Below, piece by piece: positions 7,567-16,940 of a DNA stretch of 64,000 nucleotides; within the stretch, counting starts at the first letter, position 1, and each line of letters opens with the position of its first letter. Location of the stretch: positions 43,393 through 107,392 of the forward strand of contig NZ_MWUM01000019.1 in the NCBI RefSeq assembly GCF_002028455.1, given 5' to 3'. The DNA is from Zoogloea sp. LCSB751 (GTDB taxonomy: Bacteria; Pseudomonadota; Gammaproteobacteria; Burkholderiales; Rhodocyclaceae). The notes beneath the pieces were generated by a model that searched no databases, was not told where the DNA came from, and was given only the letters and a program-made list of their open reading frames with translations. The translations under genes and the position numbers were made by a program.

Positions 7567-7785
7567 TCAGCTCTCAGCGGAAATACCCACCTGGATAGGT
7601 GTATAGCCCGCTTCGACAAGCACTTCCTGGAGCTCGGTCGTGGTCATCGTTTTCGTCGCAATCGAAACCTGATGCTGTTTCAGATCGATCGCGACGGTGG
7701 CGTCGGGCGCGGCCTCCTTCACCGCCTTGGTGATCGTGCTGGCACAGTGGCCACAGGTCATGTCTTGAATGGCGAAGGTGATCAT
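7567..7785 (-). CDS. copZ: CopZ-like copper chaperone (HMA domain)
   Basis: 72-residue cytoplasmic metallochaperone with one heavy-metal-associated domain. The motif DMTCGHCAST binds one Cu(I) between two cysteines. It would deliver Cu(I) to the CopA ATPase encoded divergently at 7952. I chose the ATG at 7785 with AAAGGAGAA just upstream; a longer frame to 7953 would run through the promoter region. A CueR-type promoter (7827-7857) reads into it, so it should be copper-induced together with copA. Confidence 0.9.
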   Translation of the reverse strand: MITFAIQDMTCGHCASTITKAVKEAAPDATVAIDLKQHQVSIATKTMTTTELQEVLVEAGYTPIQVGISAES

Positions 7786-7826
7786 GATGTTCTCCTTTGA
7801 GGGTTGAGAAACGGTTCGTATGAAAC

Positions 7827-7857
7827 ACTCTGGACCTTCCCACCGTTGGAAGGTCAA
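7827..7857 (-). promoter_or_regulatory. CueR-type promoter for copZ
   Basis: On the minus strand: a -35 TTGACC (7857-7852), a 19-bp spacer and a -10-like CAGAGT (7832-7827). The spacer region holds the dyad ACCTTCC..GGAAGGT (7834-7854). An overlong 19-bp spacer with ACCTTCC dyad is the known signature of CueR-controlled copper promoters. The regulator is very probably the cueR at 10397. Confidence 0.8.
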
Positions 7858-7891
7858 GCGTTGCCTCAAGAAATTCAGGTGACGCCGACCC

Positions 7892-7922
7892 TTGACCTTC
7901 CCACCGTGGGAAACTTCACCAT
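7892..7922 (+). promoter_or_regulatory. CueR-type promoter for copA
   Basis: TTGACC (7892-7897), 19-bp spacer, CACCAT (7917-7922). The dyad ACCTTCC..GGGAAACT (7895-7915) is the same type as at the divergent copZ promoter, with a slightly weaker right half. It ends 29 bases before the chosen copA start, which supports the ATG at 7952 over a longer frame beginning inside this promoter. Confidence 0.8.
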
Positions 7923-7951
7923 GCAGACACATCTTCGTTTTGGAGCGAAAC

Positions 7952-10366
7952 ATGTCTGCATCCCTCTCGATGCCTTCCCTGGTCCAGCATCACCTCCGCG
8001 TCACTGGAATGACCTGTGCGACGTGCGCCACGCGCATTGAAAAAGCACTCGCAAAGCTGCCGGACGTCCAGGCAGTCAGCGTCAATCTCGCCACTGAAGA
8101 GGCCATCGTCAGCACTGCGGCGACACTCCAGCCTGCTGTTCTCGCCGAGGCCGTGCGTGCCGCGGGCTATGATGTGGAAACACGTACGACCGAACTGCAG
8201 ATCGGCGGCATGAGCTGCGCCTCCTGCGTGTCCCGTCTCGAAAAGGCGCTCCTGAAAGTGCCCGGCGTGCTCAGCGCAACAGTCAACCTCGCCACTGAGA
8301 AAGCCCGGATCGAGAGCGTCACCTCCATTTCCTATGCCACGCTTGCCGCAGCCGTTGAGGCGGCCGGCTACACTGCATCTCCCGTCGCGCAGGCTCAGCC
8401 ATCCGCACCACCGCTTCATCGGCGGCCTGAATGGTGGCCGGTCCTTGTCAGCGCCCTGATGACGCTTCCTCTTGTCGTACCCATGGTGCTACAGGTCTTG
8501 GGATACCACTGGATGCTCAGCGGTGAGTGGCAACTCGCCTTGGCCACACCGGTGCAGTTCTGGCTCGGTTGGCGCTTCTACGTTGCCGGCTGGAAGGCGC
8601 TGAAGGCACGCGCCGGCAACATGGATCTCCTCGTGGCGCTCGGGACCTCCGCGGCTTACGGGCTATCCGTCTATATGCTGCTCCAGCAGGCCGGCGCGGG
8701 GATGCCCCACCTCTACTTCGAAGCCTCCACCGCGGTCATCACGCTGGTGTTGCTGGGCAAGTGGCTGGAGCACCGGGCCAAACGGCAAACCGCCGATGCG
8801 ATCCGTGCGCTGAATGCACTTCGCCCGACGATCGCCCGCGTCTGGATCGATGGTCAAGAGATCGATACGCCGGTCGAGCAACTGTCGCTGTCGGACGTCG
8901 TGGTGGTTCGCCCGGGCGAGCGGATTCCCGTCGACGGCGAGGTGCTGGAAGGCCAGAGCGAAGTCGATGAATCGCTGATCACCGGCGAGAGTCGCCCGGC
9001 GCCCAAGTCACCCGGCCAAACGGTCACCGGGGGGGCCATGAATGGTGCCGGCCTCCTGCGCGTCCGCACGACTGCGATCGGCACCGAAACCACCTTGGCG
9101 CGCATCATCCGGATGGTCGAATCGGCCCAGGCCGCGAAAGCGCCCATTCAGCGGATCGTGGACCGTGTCAGCGCGGTCTTCGTGCCCGTCGTCCTGCTGA
9201 TTGCCGCGGCAACCTTCACGGGTTGGATGCTGGTGTCGGGCAGCTGGGAGACGGCGATCCTCAACGCGGTCGCAGTCCTAGTGATTGCCTGTCCCTGCGC
9301 CCTGGGGCTCGCAACCCCCACGTCGATCATGGCAGGGACAGGGGTTGCCGCACGACATGGCATTCTGATCAAGGACGCCTCCGCTCTTGAGGTCGCCCAT
9401 GCAGTCACGGCCGCTGCGTTTGACAAGACCGGCACCCTGACCGAAGGCAAACCGTCCCTGACGACCCTCATCGCTGCCGAAGGCCTTGATGAGGCCGACG
9501 TGCTCAAGCTGGCGGCGGCCCTCCAGCAAACCAGCGAACATCCCCTTGCTCATGCGGTTCTGGAACGGGCCGATGCGCTCAGTCTGGATGTTCCCGGGGT
9601 CCGCGATGCGACCGCCCTGCCAGGACGAGGTATCCAGGGTGTTGTCGGGAACGAAGTGTTCGCGCTCGGCAGTGCCCGCCTGATGACGGAACGCGGGGCC
9701 GATGGTGGCCTTCTTCAGTCACACGCCCAACAGTTGGAGGCTGAAGGACAGACCGTATCGTGGTTGTTGCGCGGCCAGGGCAATGAATGGGAAGTTCTGG
9801 GGGTATTGGCTTTCGGTGATTCGATCAAGAAAGCGTCCTTTGCCGCCATCAAACGGTTGCAAGCCCTAGGCATCAAGACCGTGATGCTCACCGGGGACAA
9901 TCGGGGCAGTGCGCAAGCCGTGGCCAGATCGCTGGGCATCGACGACGTGAGGGCCGAGTTGCTGCCTGGGGACAAGGCCTCCATCGTGCAATCCCTGCGC
10001 GACCAGGGCCACGTCGTAGCCATGGTGGGCGACGGCTTGAATGATGCGCCCAGCCTCGTGGCTGCAGACGTCGGGCTCGGTATGTCCACGGGAACAGATG
10101 TGGCAATGGAAGCCGCTGGAATCACGCTCATGCGTGGCGATCCGCGCCTGGTTGCGGACGCCTTCGACGTGTCCCGGAGAACCTACTCGAAGATCAAGCA
10201 AGGCTTGTTCTGGGCCTTTGCCTACAATGCGCTAGGGATTCCGTTGGCGGCCTTTGGCATGTTGAATCCCGTTGTTGCGGGGGCCGCCATGGCATTCAGC
10301 AGTGTCAGCGTCGTGGCCAATGCATTGCTCCTGCGCCGTTGGCGCGGGGCATCCGCCGTGCAATGA
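7952..10366 (+). CDS. copA: Cu(I)-exporting P1B-type ATPase CopA
   Basis: 804-residue inner-membrane ATPase that pumps Cu(I) from cytoplasm to periplasm. Two N-terminal HMA domains carry GMTCATC (residues 19-25) and GMSCASC (about 88-94). The transmembrane metal site is CPCALGLATP (about 445), the phosphorylation site DKTGT (about 490) and the hinge GDGLNDAP (about 693), all intact. It belongs to the P1B-1 group. TTTGGAG precedes the ATG at 7952. It lies between copZ (divergent) and cueR (30 bases downstream, same strand), forming a complete cytoplasmic copper-response set. Confidence 0.95.
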   Translation: MSASLSMPSLVQHHLRVTGMTCATCATRIEKALAKLPDVQAVSVNLATEEAIVSTAATLQPAVLAEAVRAAGYDVETRTTELQIGGMSCASCVSRLEKALLKVPGVLSATVNLATEKARIESVTSISYATLAAAVEAAGYTASPVAQAQPSAPPLHRRPEWWPVLVSALMTLPLVVPMVLQVLGYHWMLSGEWQLALATPVQFWLGWRFYVAGWKALKARAGNMDLLVALGTSAAYGLSVYMLLQQAGAGMPHLYFEASTAVITLVLLGKWLEHRAKRQTADAIRALNALRPTIARVWIDGQEIDTPVEQLSLSDVVVVRPGERIPVDGEVLEGQSEVDESLITGESRPAPKSPGQTVTGGAMNGAGLLRVRTTAIGTETTLARIIRMVESAQAAKAPIQRIVDRVSAVFVPVVLLIAAATFTGWMLVSGSWETAILNAVAVLVIACPCALGLATPTSIMAGTGVAARHGILIKDASALEVAHAVTAAAFDKTGTLTEGKPSLTTLIAAEGLDEADVLKLAAALQQTSEHPLAHAVLERADALSLDVPGVRDATALPGRGIQGVVGNEVFALGSARLMTERGADGGLLQSHAQQLEAEGQTVSWLLRGQGNEWEVLGVLAFGDSIKKASFAAIKRLQALGIKTVMLTGDNRGSAQAVARSLGIDDVRAELLPGDKASIVQSLRDQGHVVAMVGDGLNDAPSLVAADVGLGMSTGTDVAMEAAGITLMRGDPRLVADAFDVSRRTYSKIKQGLFWAFAYNALGIPLAAFGMLNPVVAGAAMAFSSVSVVANALLLRRWRGASAVQ

Positions 10367-10396
10367 CCCACTCCATAATCCAGAAGGAACGCCATC

Positions 10397-10858
10397 ATGA
10401 ACATTGGTGAGGCCGCCAGGCTCTCTGGAATCTCGGCCAAGATGATTCGTCACTATGAGGGGGTTCAACTGCTTTCCCCGGCACAACGAACCGACTCAGG
10501 GTATCGGCAGTACACGGAGAACGACGTACGTGCCCTCCAGTTCATCCGTCGTGCGCGCGACCTCGGCTTCTCCATCGACGAGATCCGCGATCTGCTCAGT
10601 CTCTGGCAAGACCGCAACCGTCCAAGTCGCGAGGTCAAGGCGCTGGCTGCGGTGCATCTGGAAACACTCGACAAACGCTTGAAAGAACTGCATTCCATGA
10701 AATCCGCACTGGAACATCTGGTCCACGGCTGCCAGGGAAATGATCGCCCTGACTGTCCGATCCTGGAGACCTTGGCAGGAAGCGGCGACGAGGCCACGTC
10801 GGAAGCCAACGCGGCGTCGCTCAAGCGCCATCGCCGCGGCCACCAAATCACGGGCTGA
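10397..10858 (+). CDS. cueR: MerR-family copper regulator CueR
   Basis: 153-residue MerR-family activator. It has an N-terminal winged helix (MNIGEAARLSGISAKMIRHY), a dimerisation helix and the Cu(I)-binding loop CQGNDRPDC near residue 115, the two-cysteine pattern typical of CueR. The C-terminus is about 15 residues longer than usual and basic (KRHRRGHQITG). It follows copA on the same strand with its own AAGGAA ribosome site. The two 19-bp-spacer promoters at 7827-7922 are its predicted targets. Confidence 0.92.
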   Translation: MNIGEAARLSGISAKMIRHYEGVQLLSPAQRTDSGYRQYTENDVRALQFIRRARDLGFSIDEIRDLLSLWQDRNRPSREVKALAAVHLETLDKRLKELHSMKSALEHLVHGCQGNDRPDCPILETLAGSGDEATSEANAASLKRHRRGHQITG

Positions 10859-10976
10859 GCGGCTTGGTGTGCGGCCCTCGCCACCTCGACGAAATGCTTC
10901 TTGGTCCAAGCAAGAGAATTCCAAAGTCATGTATGCTGTTGGCGCGTTCCTTCACCAATTATGAGGAGAATTCGTA

Positions 10977-11225
10977 ATGCCGAACACGAAGACGACGGGG
11001 GGCAAGGCTGCGACGGCGGCGTCCAAGACCCTGCAAAGCAAGGCGACGGGCAACAATTCCAAGACTGCTGCCGGAAGTGCCCTCTCACAAAAAGACGCAC
11101 CTAAGAAACAGACCTCGCCGAAAGCCGCGACAGCGGCATCGAAGGTCCTGAACGATGGTCGAACCAGCGCCCAGTCGAAATCAGCAGCAGGCAGTGCCCT
11201 GGCACAGTCCAAGGGCAAGAAATGA
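10977..11225 (+). CDS. small basic protein with an internal duplication
   Basis: 82 residues, rich in Ala, Ser, Thr and Lys, with no signal peptide. It consists of two copies of one unit: KAATAASKTLQSKATGNNSK then TAAGSALSQ, and KAATAASKVLNDGRTSAQSK then SAAGSALAQ. GAGGAG lies 8 bases before the ATG. I recognise it as a recurrent small protein of unknown function in proteobacteria. The composition recalls histone-tail-like or disordered DNA-associated proteins; that is inference. Confidence 0.65.
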   Translation: MPNTKTTGGKAATAASKTLQSKATGNNSKTAAGSALSQKDAPKKQTSPKAATAASKVLNDGRTSAQSKSAAGSALAQSKGKK

Positions 11226-11373
11226 GGCCCCGTCGAGGGCGGCGAAGCGGGTCAGGACATCCTGACAATTTGATGACCGAGTTGTAACCGCCCGGTTCGG
11301 GAACGGTAAGGGTCGAAGTCGCATGATGTGTCTGCCAGTTAGTTCATAACAACGGAACCGAAGGAGATACATC

Positions 11374-11739
11374 ATGAAACTGATTTCGACCCTGTTTGCC
11401 TCTTTGATGGTCGCCGCCGCAAGTGCCTACGCCGACCCGGGCATCGACAACCATGAAGAAGCCAACGGCCACATGTTGAATGAGGTCCAGAAGCAGAAGC
11501 CCACGGCGGCAGACGTCAAACTGGAGCGCGAGCGCCAGAAGAACCTGGACCGTGACAAGGGCAATCACGAGGAAGGCGTCGGAGGTCACGCCCTTCACGA
11601 AGTGAAGAAGATGGCCCCGGCCACCAAGGAGAGCCAAGCCAAGAAGCGGGCGGCCGAGAAGTCGCTCGACCGTGGCAAGGACAACCACGAAGAAGGCGTC
11701 GGCGGGCACGGCCTCTACGAGGCCACCAAGGGTAAATAA
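11374..11739 (+). CDS. exported His-rich repeat protein
   Basis: 121 residues with a signal peptide (MKLISTLFASLMVAAASAYA). The mature part holds three copies of a unit around DNHEEANGHMLNEV, GNHEEGVGGHALHEV and DNHEEGVGGHGLYEA, separated by highly charged Lys/Glu linkers. The repeated His/Glu positions could bind metal in the periplasm, which fits the copper context but is not shown. AAGGAGATACATC precedes the ATG. A distinct gene family; no function known to me. Confidence 0.7.
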   Translation: MKLISTLFASLMVAAASAYADPGIDNHEEANGHMLNEVQKQKPTAADVKLERERQKNLDRDKGNHEEGVGGHALHEVKKMAPATKESQAKKRAAEKSLDRGKDNHEEGVGGHGLYEATKGK

Positions 11740-11794
11740 GAGGAATAACGCGGCGGTCCTCCTTGGGCCGCCGCTTCACCTTCAGCCGCGCCCG

Positions 11795-13060
<1,266 letters not shown>

Positions 13061-13159
13061 GAACAAGAAAGGCAAGACAGATAATCGATCAGGATATCAC
13101 CAAGCAAAGGTGCAACGGGGCTCGGGCCCACCTTTGCACAGGGGCTTTCCTGATGCCTT

Positions 13160-13432
13160 TTACACTCGCTCGCGTAGCGCTTTGCCGGCCTTGAATCGCA
13201 CGACCACTTTGGGAGGGATGTTCACGGCATCTCCGGTCTTCGGGTTGCGCCCCTTTCTGGCGTCACGCCGGTGGGGGGCAAAGCTCCCAAAATCGCGGAT
13301 TTCTATCCGTCCGCCGTCCGTGAGCGACTGGGCCATCGAGCGGAGGATCGTAAGGACCGACTGTTCAACCCGATCCGACTCGACGTGCGGCATTCGTGCC
13401 CCCAATAGAGCCATTAGTTCCGATCTAAGCAT
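13160..13432 (-). CDS. integration host factor beta-like DNA-binding protein
   Basis: 90-residue HU/IHF-fold protein. Key phrases are GRIEIRDFGSFAPH, the DNA-intercalating arm region RKGRNPKTGDAVNIPPK and the C-terminal FKAGKALRERV, all close to IHF-beta. IHF bends DNA at promoters and recombination sites. A standalone, divergent IHF-beta-like gene on an accessory island is unusual, because the housekeeping ihfB normally sits in a core locus. It may support transposition or island gene expression. ATG at 13432 chosen to match family length. Confidence 0.85.
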   Translation of the reverse strand: MLRSELMALLGARMPHVESDRVEQSVLTILRSMAQSLTDGGRIEIRDFGSFAPHRRDARKGRNPKTGDAVNIPPKVVVRFKAGKALRERV

Positions 13433-13515
13433 TCGAATATTGTATCCAAAATCTCCCGACGACCAGATCACCGTGGGATGGCGTGGCACCCGAAATCGGC
13501 CTGCTCCCGTTTAAA

Positions 13516-14811
13516 TCACGTAACTGATGCCACACCACCCAGTTTGAAGTAGCGTAACAGCGCCTCATGCAGGCGTCGTTGTAATTCCTTCGTATCCGCA
13601 CCGGTGATCGTGGCGTACAACACTGGCGAGATGTCCTTGAAGGTGCCAACAATGCGCGGATCAAAATGACTTCCCGATTCGCGGACAATGATCTGCATCG
13701 CCTCCTCGAACCCCATCGGGGATTTGTAGGAACGCTCGGAGGTCAGCGCATCGAACACATCGACGACAGCAAAGATCCGGGCAATCAGCGGAATCTCGTC
13801 ACCGCGCAAACCATCCGGGTATCCCTTGCCGTCCAGCCTTTCATGGTGGTGCCGGATGATCACCGCGGCCTCCTGCAACCAGGGGTTTCCAGTGACGATC
13901 TCCGTACCAAGGACCGGATGCGTCTGCATGATCTGGAGTTCAGCGGGCGTCAAGGTGCCCCCCTTCAGGAGAATGTGGTCGGGAATGCCGATCTTGCCCA
14001 CGTCGTGCAGGAAGGCGCCGGCGACCAGATGCGAGATCTCCTCCACCGAGACCTTCAGTGCCTCCGCCAGACCGATGGCGTAGAGGGTGACCCGATAGTT
14101 ATGGGCATCCGTGCCGGAATCCTTCTTGGCCACGGCATTACCCAGGGAGCGGATCAGCGATAGGTTCGAGTCGAGCAAGGAACGGGACAGTCCCATGGAG
14201 CGTCGCAGCATGGCGAGCATCAGCGGGTACAGCACGAAGGCGGTGGCCAGCACGGCCCCGACGGCAGTGAGAGCTCCCGTACGAACCTGATCCCGCTGGG
14301 CCCGGACGGTTTCCGCATCGAGCCGGCTGATCGTTCGCACGTAGCCCGCAAGGCGGTCATTGCTGTCCACAATTGGAACAACCACGTGAATGAGGTGTTC
14401 GGCACTCACGTCGAGCCAGGTGCGGTGAATCTGATCGCGTTCGGGGCGCTTCAGCGCCTGGGTACGGAGGACGTCGATGAGCGAGGTGGCGCTCGTTCCC
14501 CAGTTCTCATAGACCTGACGGCCAGCCCGGTCGAACACCTGCAGGCCGACAAAGCGACTCTTATCGAGCAGACGTTCCAGGCCGTCATGACCGTCTGGCC
14601 GACCGGAACTGAGGATCATCTGCATTGCAGGGTTCGCGAAATGGCGGGCACTTCGCGTGGCTTGCTCCAAGGCCGCCCGCTCGGCGCGGTAGGTACCAAT
14701 CCAGTAGGCAACACCGCCGGCGATGAGCGCAACAACCAGCGCAGCCAGCCCAAGTCGGATGGCCAGCATCCAGCGCAACTGACGGGGGGTTTCCGGCAAA
14801 GGGGTACTCAC
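13516..14811 (-). CDS. membrane HD-GYP cyclic-di-GMP phosphodiesterase
   Basis: 431 residues. A first membrane span (about 15-38), a periplasmic sensor region (40-175) and a second span (about 180-205) precede a cytoplasmic HD-GYP domain. The domain has HDVGKIGIPD, HPVLGTEIV, HHERLDGKGYPDGL and DALTSERSYK. The HD pair and GYP motif are intact, so hydrolysis of cyclic-di-GMP is expected. The start is a GTG at 14811; a later ATG (MLAIRLGL) is possible. It lies 9 bases downstream of the FlgB-like gene on the same strand, hinting at a motility or sessility link. Confidence 0.87.
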   Translation of the reverse strand: MSTPLPETPRQLRWMLAIRLGLAALVVALIAGGVAYWIGTYRAERAALEQATRSARHFANPAMQMILSSGRPDGHDGLERLLDKSRFVGLQVFDRAGRQVYENWGTSATSLIDVLRTQALKRPERDQIHRTWLDVSAEHLIHVVVPIVDSNDRLAGYVRTISRLDAETVRAQRDQVRTGALTAVGAVLATAFVLYPLMLAMLRRSMGLSRSLLDSNLSLIRSLGNAVAKKDSGTDAHNYRVTLYAIGLAEALKVSVEEISHLVAGAFLHDVGKIGIPDHILLKGGTLTPAELQIMQTHPVLGTEIVTGNPWLQEAAVIIRHHHERLDGKGYPDGLRGDEIPLIARIFAVVDVFDALTSERSYKSPMGFEEAMQIIVRESGSHFDPRIVGTFKDISPVLYATITGADTKELQRRLHEALLRYFKLGGVASVT

Positions 14812-14820
14812 GTGAGCCCG

Positions 14821-15492
14821 TCACTTCAGGTTCTGGAGCATTTCCATTTCATGCTTGAAGTGCCCACTCACCCGGTCCATTGCGAACTGCAGCATCATCG
14901 TGTTCTCCGCAAATTTGGCGCGCTCGACATCCATCTCGACCGTGTTCCCATCGATCGAGCCCTGGCTGGGCACATGGTATTTGAGCGGGATGGATGCCTG
15001 GGGATTGGCACTTTGCCCAGGCAAATGCCCTGCCGAGGTCGTAACCAAGGAAACCGGAGGTACGGTTTCCGATGCCTGGACAATACGTAGCGCTTCCTGG
15101 AAATCGATGTCGATGGCCTTGTAACCCGGCGTGTCGGCATTGGCGATATTCGACGCGATGATCTGCTGCCGATACGCTCGCAGTCCCATCGCGACTTGTT
15201 GAAAGTCGTGGCTCGGATGCCCCGAACCTGCCAAGGGAATGTGTCGGGATTGCAAACCCGTTCCCAGCGCCGTCCGTGTGTCGCGCGAAGCCGAACTGGC
15301 CCCCGCCGTGCTTGAGGCAACAGGGAAGGACGCACCTGCAGGGGGCGCTCCAACGGTACCGCGGCCCAATGCCTGGGATAGCGCGGACGCAAAAGAGGGT
15401 GCGCCGCTCATCGGTGCCCCATGCGCACTGTGTCCGTTATTCTCGACTACCGGAGCAGATCCAGAAGTCCCAACGCCAGTGACGGGAGGCAT
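14821..15492 (-). CDS. orphan FlgB-like flagellar rod protein with N-terminal extension
   Basis: 223 residues. The C-terminal ~130 residues match FlgB: LRAYRQQIIASNIANADTPG (the flagellar rod N-terminal signature), KYHVPSQGSIDGNTVEMDVE and a C-terminal helix. The first ~90 residues are a low-complexity Ser/Ala/Gly-rich extension that ordinary FlgB (about 135 residues) lacks. No other flagellar structural gene is present. It is probably co-transcribed with the HD-GYP gene downstream. A GGAG site precedes the ATG. Whether it assembles into a rod is unknown. Confidence 0.75.
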   Translation of the reverse strand: MPPVTGVGTSGSAPVVENNGHSAHGAPMSGAPSFASALSQALGRGTVGAPPAGASFPVASSTAGASSASRDTRTALGTGLQSRHIPLAGSGHPSHDFQQVAMGLRAYRQQIIASNIANADTPGYKAIDIDFQEALRIVQASETVPPVSLVTTSAGHLPGQSANPQASIPLKYHVPSQGSIDGNTVEMDVERAKFAENTMMLQFAMDRVSGHFKHEMEMLQNLK

Positions 15493-15498
15493 GGCCCA

Positions 15499-15747
15499 TT
15501 ACTCCTGTTCGTTCATGATCAGGATGGCTTTCACCGGGTCGATCGGTCCGGTCTCGTGCCATTTACTGCTGAGCTTTGGCACCGGCGGCTTGTCTAGGCA
15601 GCCATGGTTGCACTCCACGATCCAGCGTTTCATCAACACCGCCTGGCAAAAAGAAAAGGCGATGGCTTCGGGTTTGCAGCCGACCGCTTCGGCCAGGATG
15701 CGGCACGAACACCGGCTCCCGTGTTCATCGTGGACGTGCGATTTCAT
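15499..15747 (-). CDS. small Cys/His-containing hypothetical protein
   Basis: 82 residues (MKSHVHDEHGSRCSCRILAE...), with HVHDEHGSRCSC near the N-terminus and CKPE and ECNHGC later. These could be metal ligands. It lies directly upstream of the FlgB-like gene and just past the hairpin at 15760-15781. No good ribosome site is visible, so the start is uncertain and the gene itself is only moderately supported. Confidence 0.4.
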   Translation of the reverse strand: MKSHVHDEHGSRCSCRILAEAVGCKPEAIAFSFCQAVLMKRWIVECNHGCLDKPPVPKLSSKWHETGPIDPVKAILIMNEQE

Positions 15748-15759
15748 TTTGGAAACACC

Positions 15760-15781
15760 GAGGCCCCTAAAGAGGGGCCTC
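15760..15781 (-). terminator. hairpin terminator after the small copper-island gene
   Basis: GAGGCCCC (15760-15767) pairs perfectly with GGGGCCTC (15774-15781) across a six-base loop. It lies 13 bases beyond the stop of the gene at 15794-16045. The following minus-strand bases (TGTTTCC) are only moderately T-rich, so termination strength is unclear. Confidence 0.6.
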
Positions 15782-15793
15782 TGAACGATTAAC

Positions 15794-16045
15794 TTACTTA
15801 GCGTCTCGCTGGTGGTTGTGACGCTTCGCATCCTTCGCCGGAGCCGGCTTGTCAGCCGTGGCTTCGGAGGCCGGAGCCGGCACGCCGGTCTTCTCGGTCA
15901 TGTGGGAATGGGGCTTCACCTTCTTCGGTGCAGCCTTTTCGGTTTGTTCGGTCGGCGCCTTGTCGGCATCTGCGGCCTGCGCGCCAAAGGACAGGGCTGC
16001 GACGGTGGCGATCAGGGCGGTCGAAAGGAAGGTATTGAGTTTCAT
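15794..16045 (-). CDS. small exported His/Lys-rich protein of the copper island
   Basis: 83 residues with a signal peptide (MKLNTFLSTALIATVAALSF...ending AQA). The mature part is charged and disordered-looking, with KPHSHMTEKTGVPAP and a C-terminal KRHNHQRDAK. The histidines may bind copper. It has its own CopR-type site upstream (16130-16166) and a hairpin downstream, so it is a single-gene unit within the copper regulon. Function unknown. Confidence 0.65.
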   Translation of the reverse strand: MKLNTFLSTALIATVAALSFGAQAADADKAPTEQTEKAAPKKVKPHSHMTEKTGVPAPASEATADKPAPAKDAKRHNHQRDAK

Positions 16046-16129
16046 GACAGCATCTCCAAAAGTGGGTATCCAAAAAATTCGTGAAGCCGGTGGGCGAGTC
16101 CGACATGCCCAGTGTGTGCTTTTCTAGCC

Positions 16130-16166
16130 GTCAGAGACATGACCCAACGATTACATTCTTGTCAGG
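16130..16166 (-). promoter_or_regulatory. CopR-type operator, site A
   Basis: On the plus strand: CCGTCAGAGAC, TGACCCA, then ATTACATTCTTGTCAGG. It shares with three other sites the order CCGAC/CTGAC, about 8 bases, TGACCCA, 3 bases, ATTACAT, 3 bases, TGT. The right palindrome half is imperfect here. It lies 85 bases upstream of the gene ending at 16045. It is assigned to the CopRS pair by the shared pattern. Confidence 0.6.
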
Positions 16167-16185
16167 TTGCCAGACCGCCACATGC

Positions 16186-16476
16186 TCACTCGCGCTTTGG
16201 AAGTGCCGCCAGAACGGCTTTCTGAAACTCCAGCGTGCAGGACAGCAGCGCCGTCCAGTGATCCACGGCAATCCGACCCTTTTCCGGGAATACGGAGAAG
16301 TCCCCGCGTATCAGCGCCTCGGCATCGTGATCCGCCTGGCGCACCCACTTCTGCACGGCCTCAGTGGATAACGTGGCGACTTGCTCGCCGTAAGTAAAAC
16401 CCAGCCGGCACAAACCCGCGGCTAGGTCCAACTGGGCCTGCAGGCGCTCCCGCAGGTCTTCGTTCGATTCTTGCAT
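16186..16476 (-). CDS. hypothetical helical protein
   Basis: 96 residues, all-helical look, no signal peptide: MQESNEDLRERLQAQLDLAA through to QKAVLAALPKRE. The regular amphipathic pattern recalls phasin-like proteins, but I cannot support that call. GAGGGGGAAG precedes the ATG. It follows the lipoprotein gene with a 57-base gap on the same strand and probably shares its copper-responsive promoter. Confidence 0.5.
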   Translation of the reverse strand: MQESNEDLRERLQAQLDLAAGLCRLGFTYGEQVATLSTEAVQKWVRQADHDAEALIRGDFSVFPEKGRIAVDHWTALLSCTLEFQKAVLAALPKRE

Positions 16477-16533
16477 GGTCTTCCCCCTCGCTTTCGATGA
16501 CCCCGCCGCACCTCCCGCCGAGGCACCGTGCCC

Positions 16534-16893
16534 TCATTGGCTCAGACTGGCCGCCGCGTCGCGATGTGCCTTTTCCAGCACTCGGGCCTCCTGGGCCGCT
16601 TCCTTGAGCTTCAGCCTCAAGGCACTGCAGTGAGAGGCCCACAGCCCGGCGTCGCCCTTGGGACGCCCCGAATACGCGACAGCCATCCTGTCGTGTTGCT
16701 TCGCTTCGGCGTCGTAGCCCGCCGCCTTCTTCGCAAAGTAATCGGCGATGCGTTGATGATCCGCCGGCGTGGACGCGTTCGAGATGAACTCGGGCAGCTC
16801 CGCGACAGGGGGCGTGATCGGCGTCGAAGAACAGGCGCCCAGTGACAGGACCAGTGCGACACCCGCGAGTGTCATGCCAAGACTGCGTTTCAT
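16534..16893 (-). CDS. copper-island lipoprotein
   Basis: 119-residue lipoprotein. The signal sequence ends in a clear lipobox, LSLGACSS, with Cys near residue 21. The mature part is helical, with HQRIADYFAKKAAGYDAEAK and SHCSALRLKLKEAAQEARVL, and a single His/Cys pair. GGAGGTGACATC precedes the ATG. A CopR-type site lies about 65 bases upstream. The protein type recurs in copper islands; its role is unknown, perhaps envelope protection. Confidence 0.7.
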   Translation of the reverse strand: MKRSLGMTLAGVALVLSLGACSSTPITPPVAELPEFISNASTPADHQRIADYFAKKAAGYDAEAKQHDRMAVAYSGRPKGDAGLWASHCSALRLKLKEAAQEARVLEKAHRDAAASLSQ

Positions 16894-16940
16894 GATGTCA
16901 CCTCCGTATGAATGTGCAGGATCAGTATGCGACTGGCCGG

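Noticed and set aside
11264..11285. A fifth CopR-type site before the His-repeat protein
   Set aside because: Only CCTGACAA matches site A; the TGACCCA block and the ATTACAT half are absent, so it is too weak to list.
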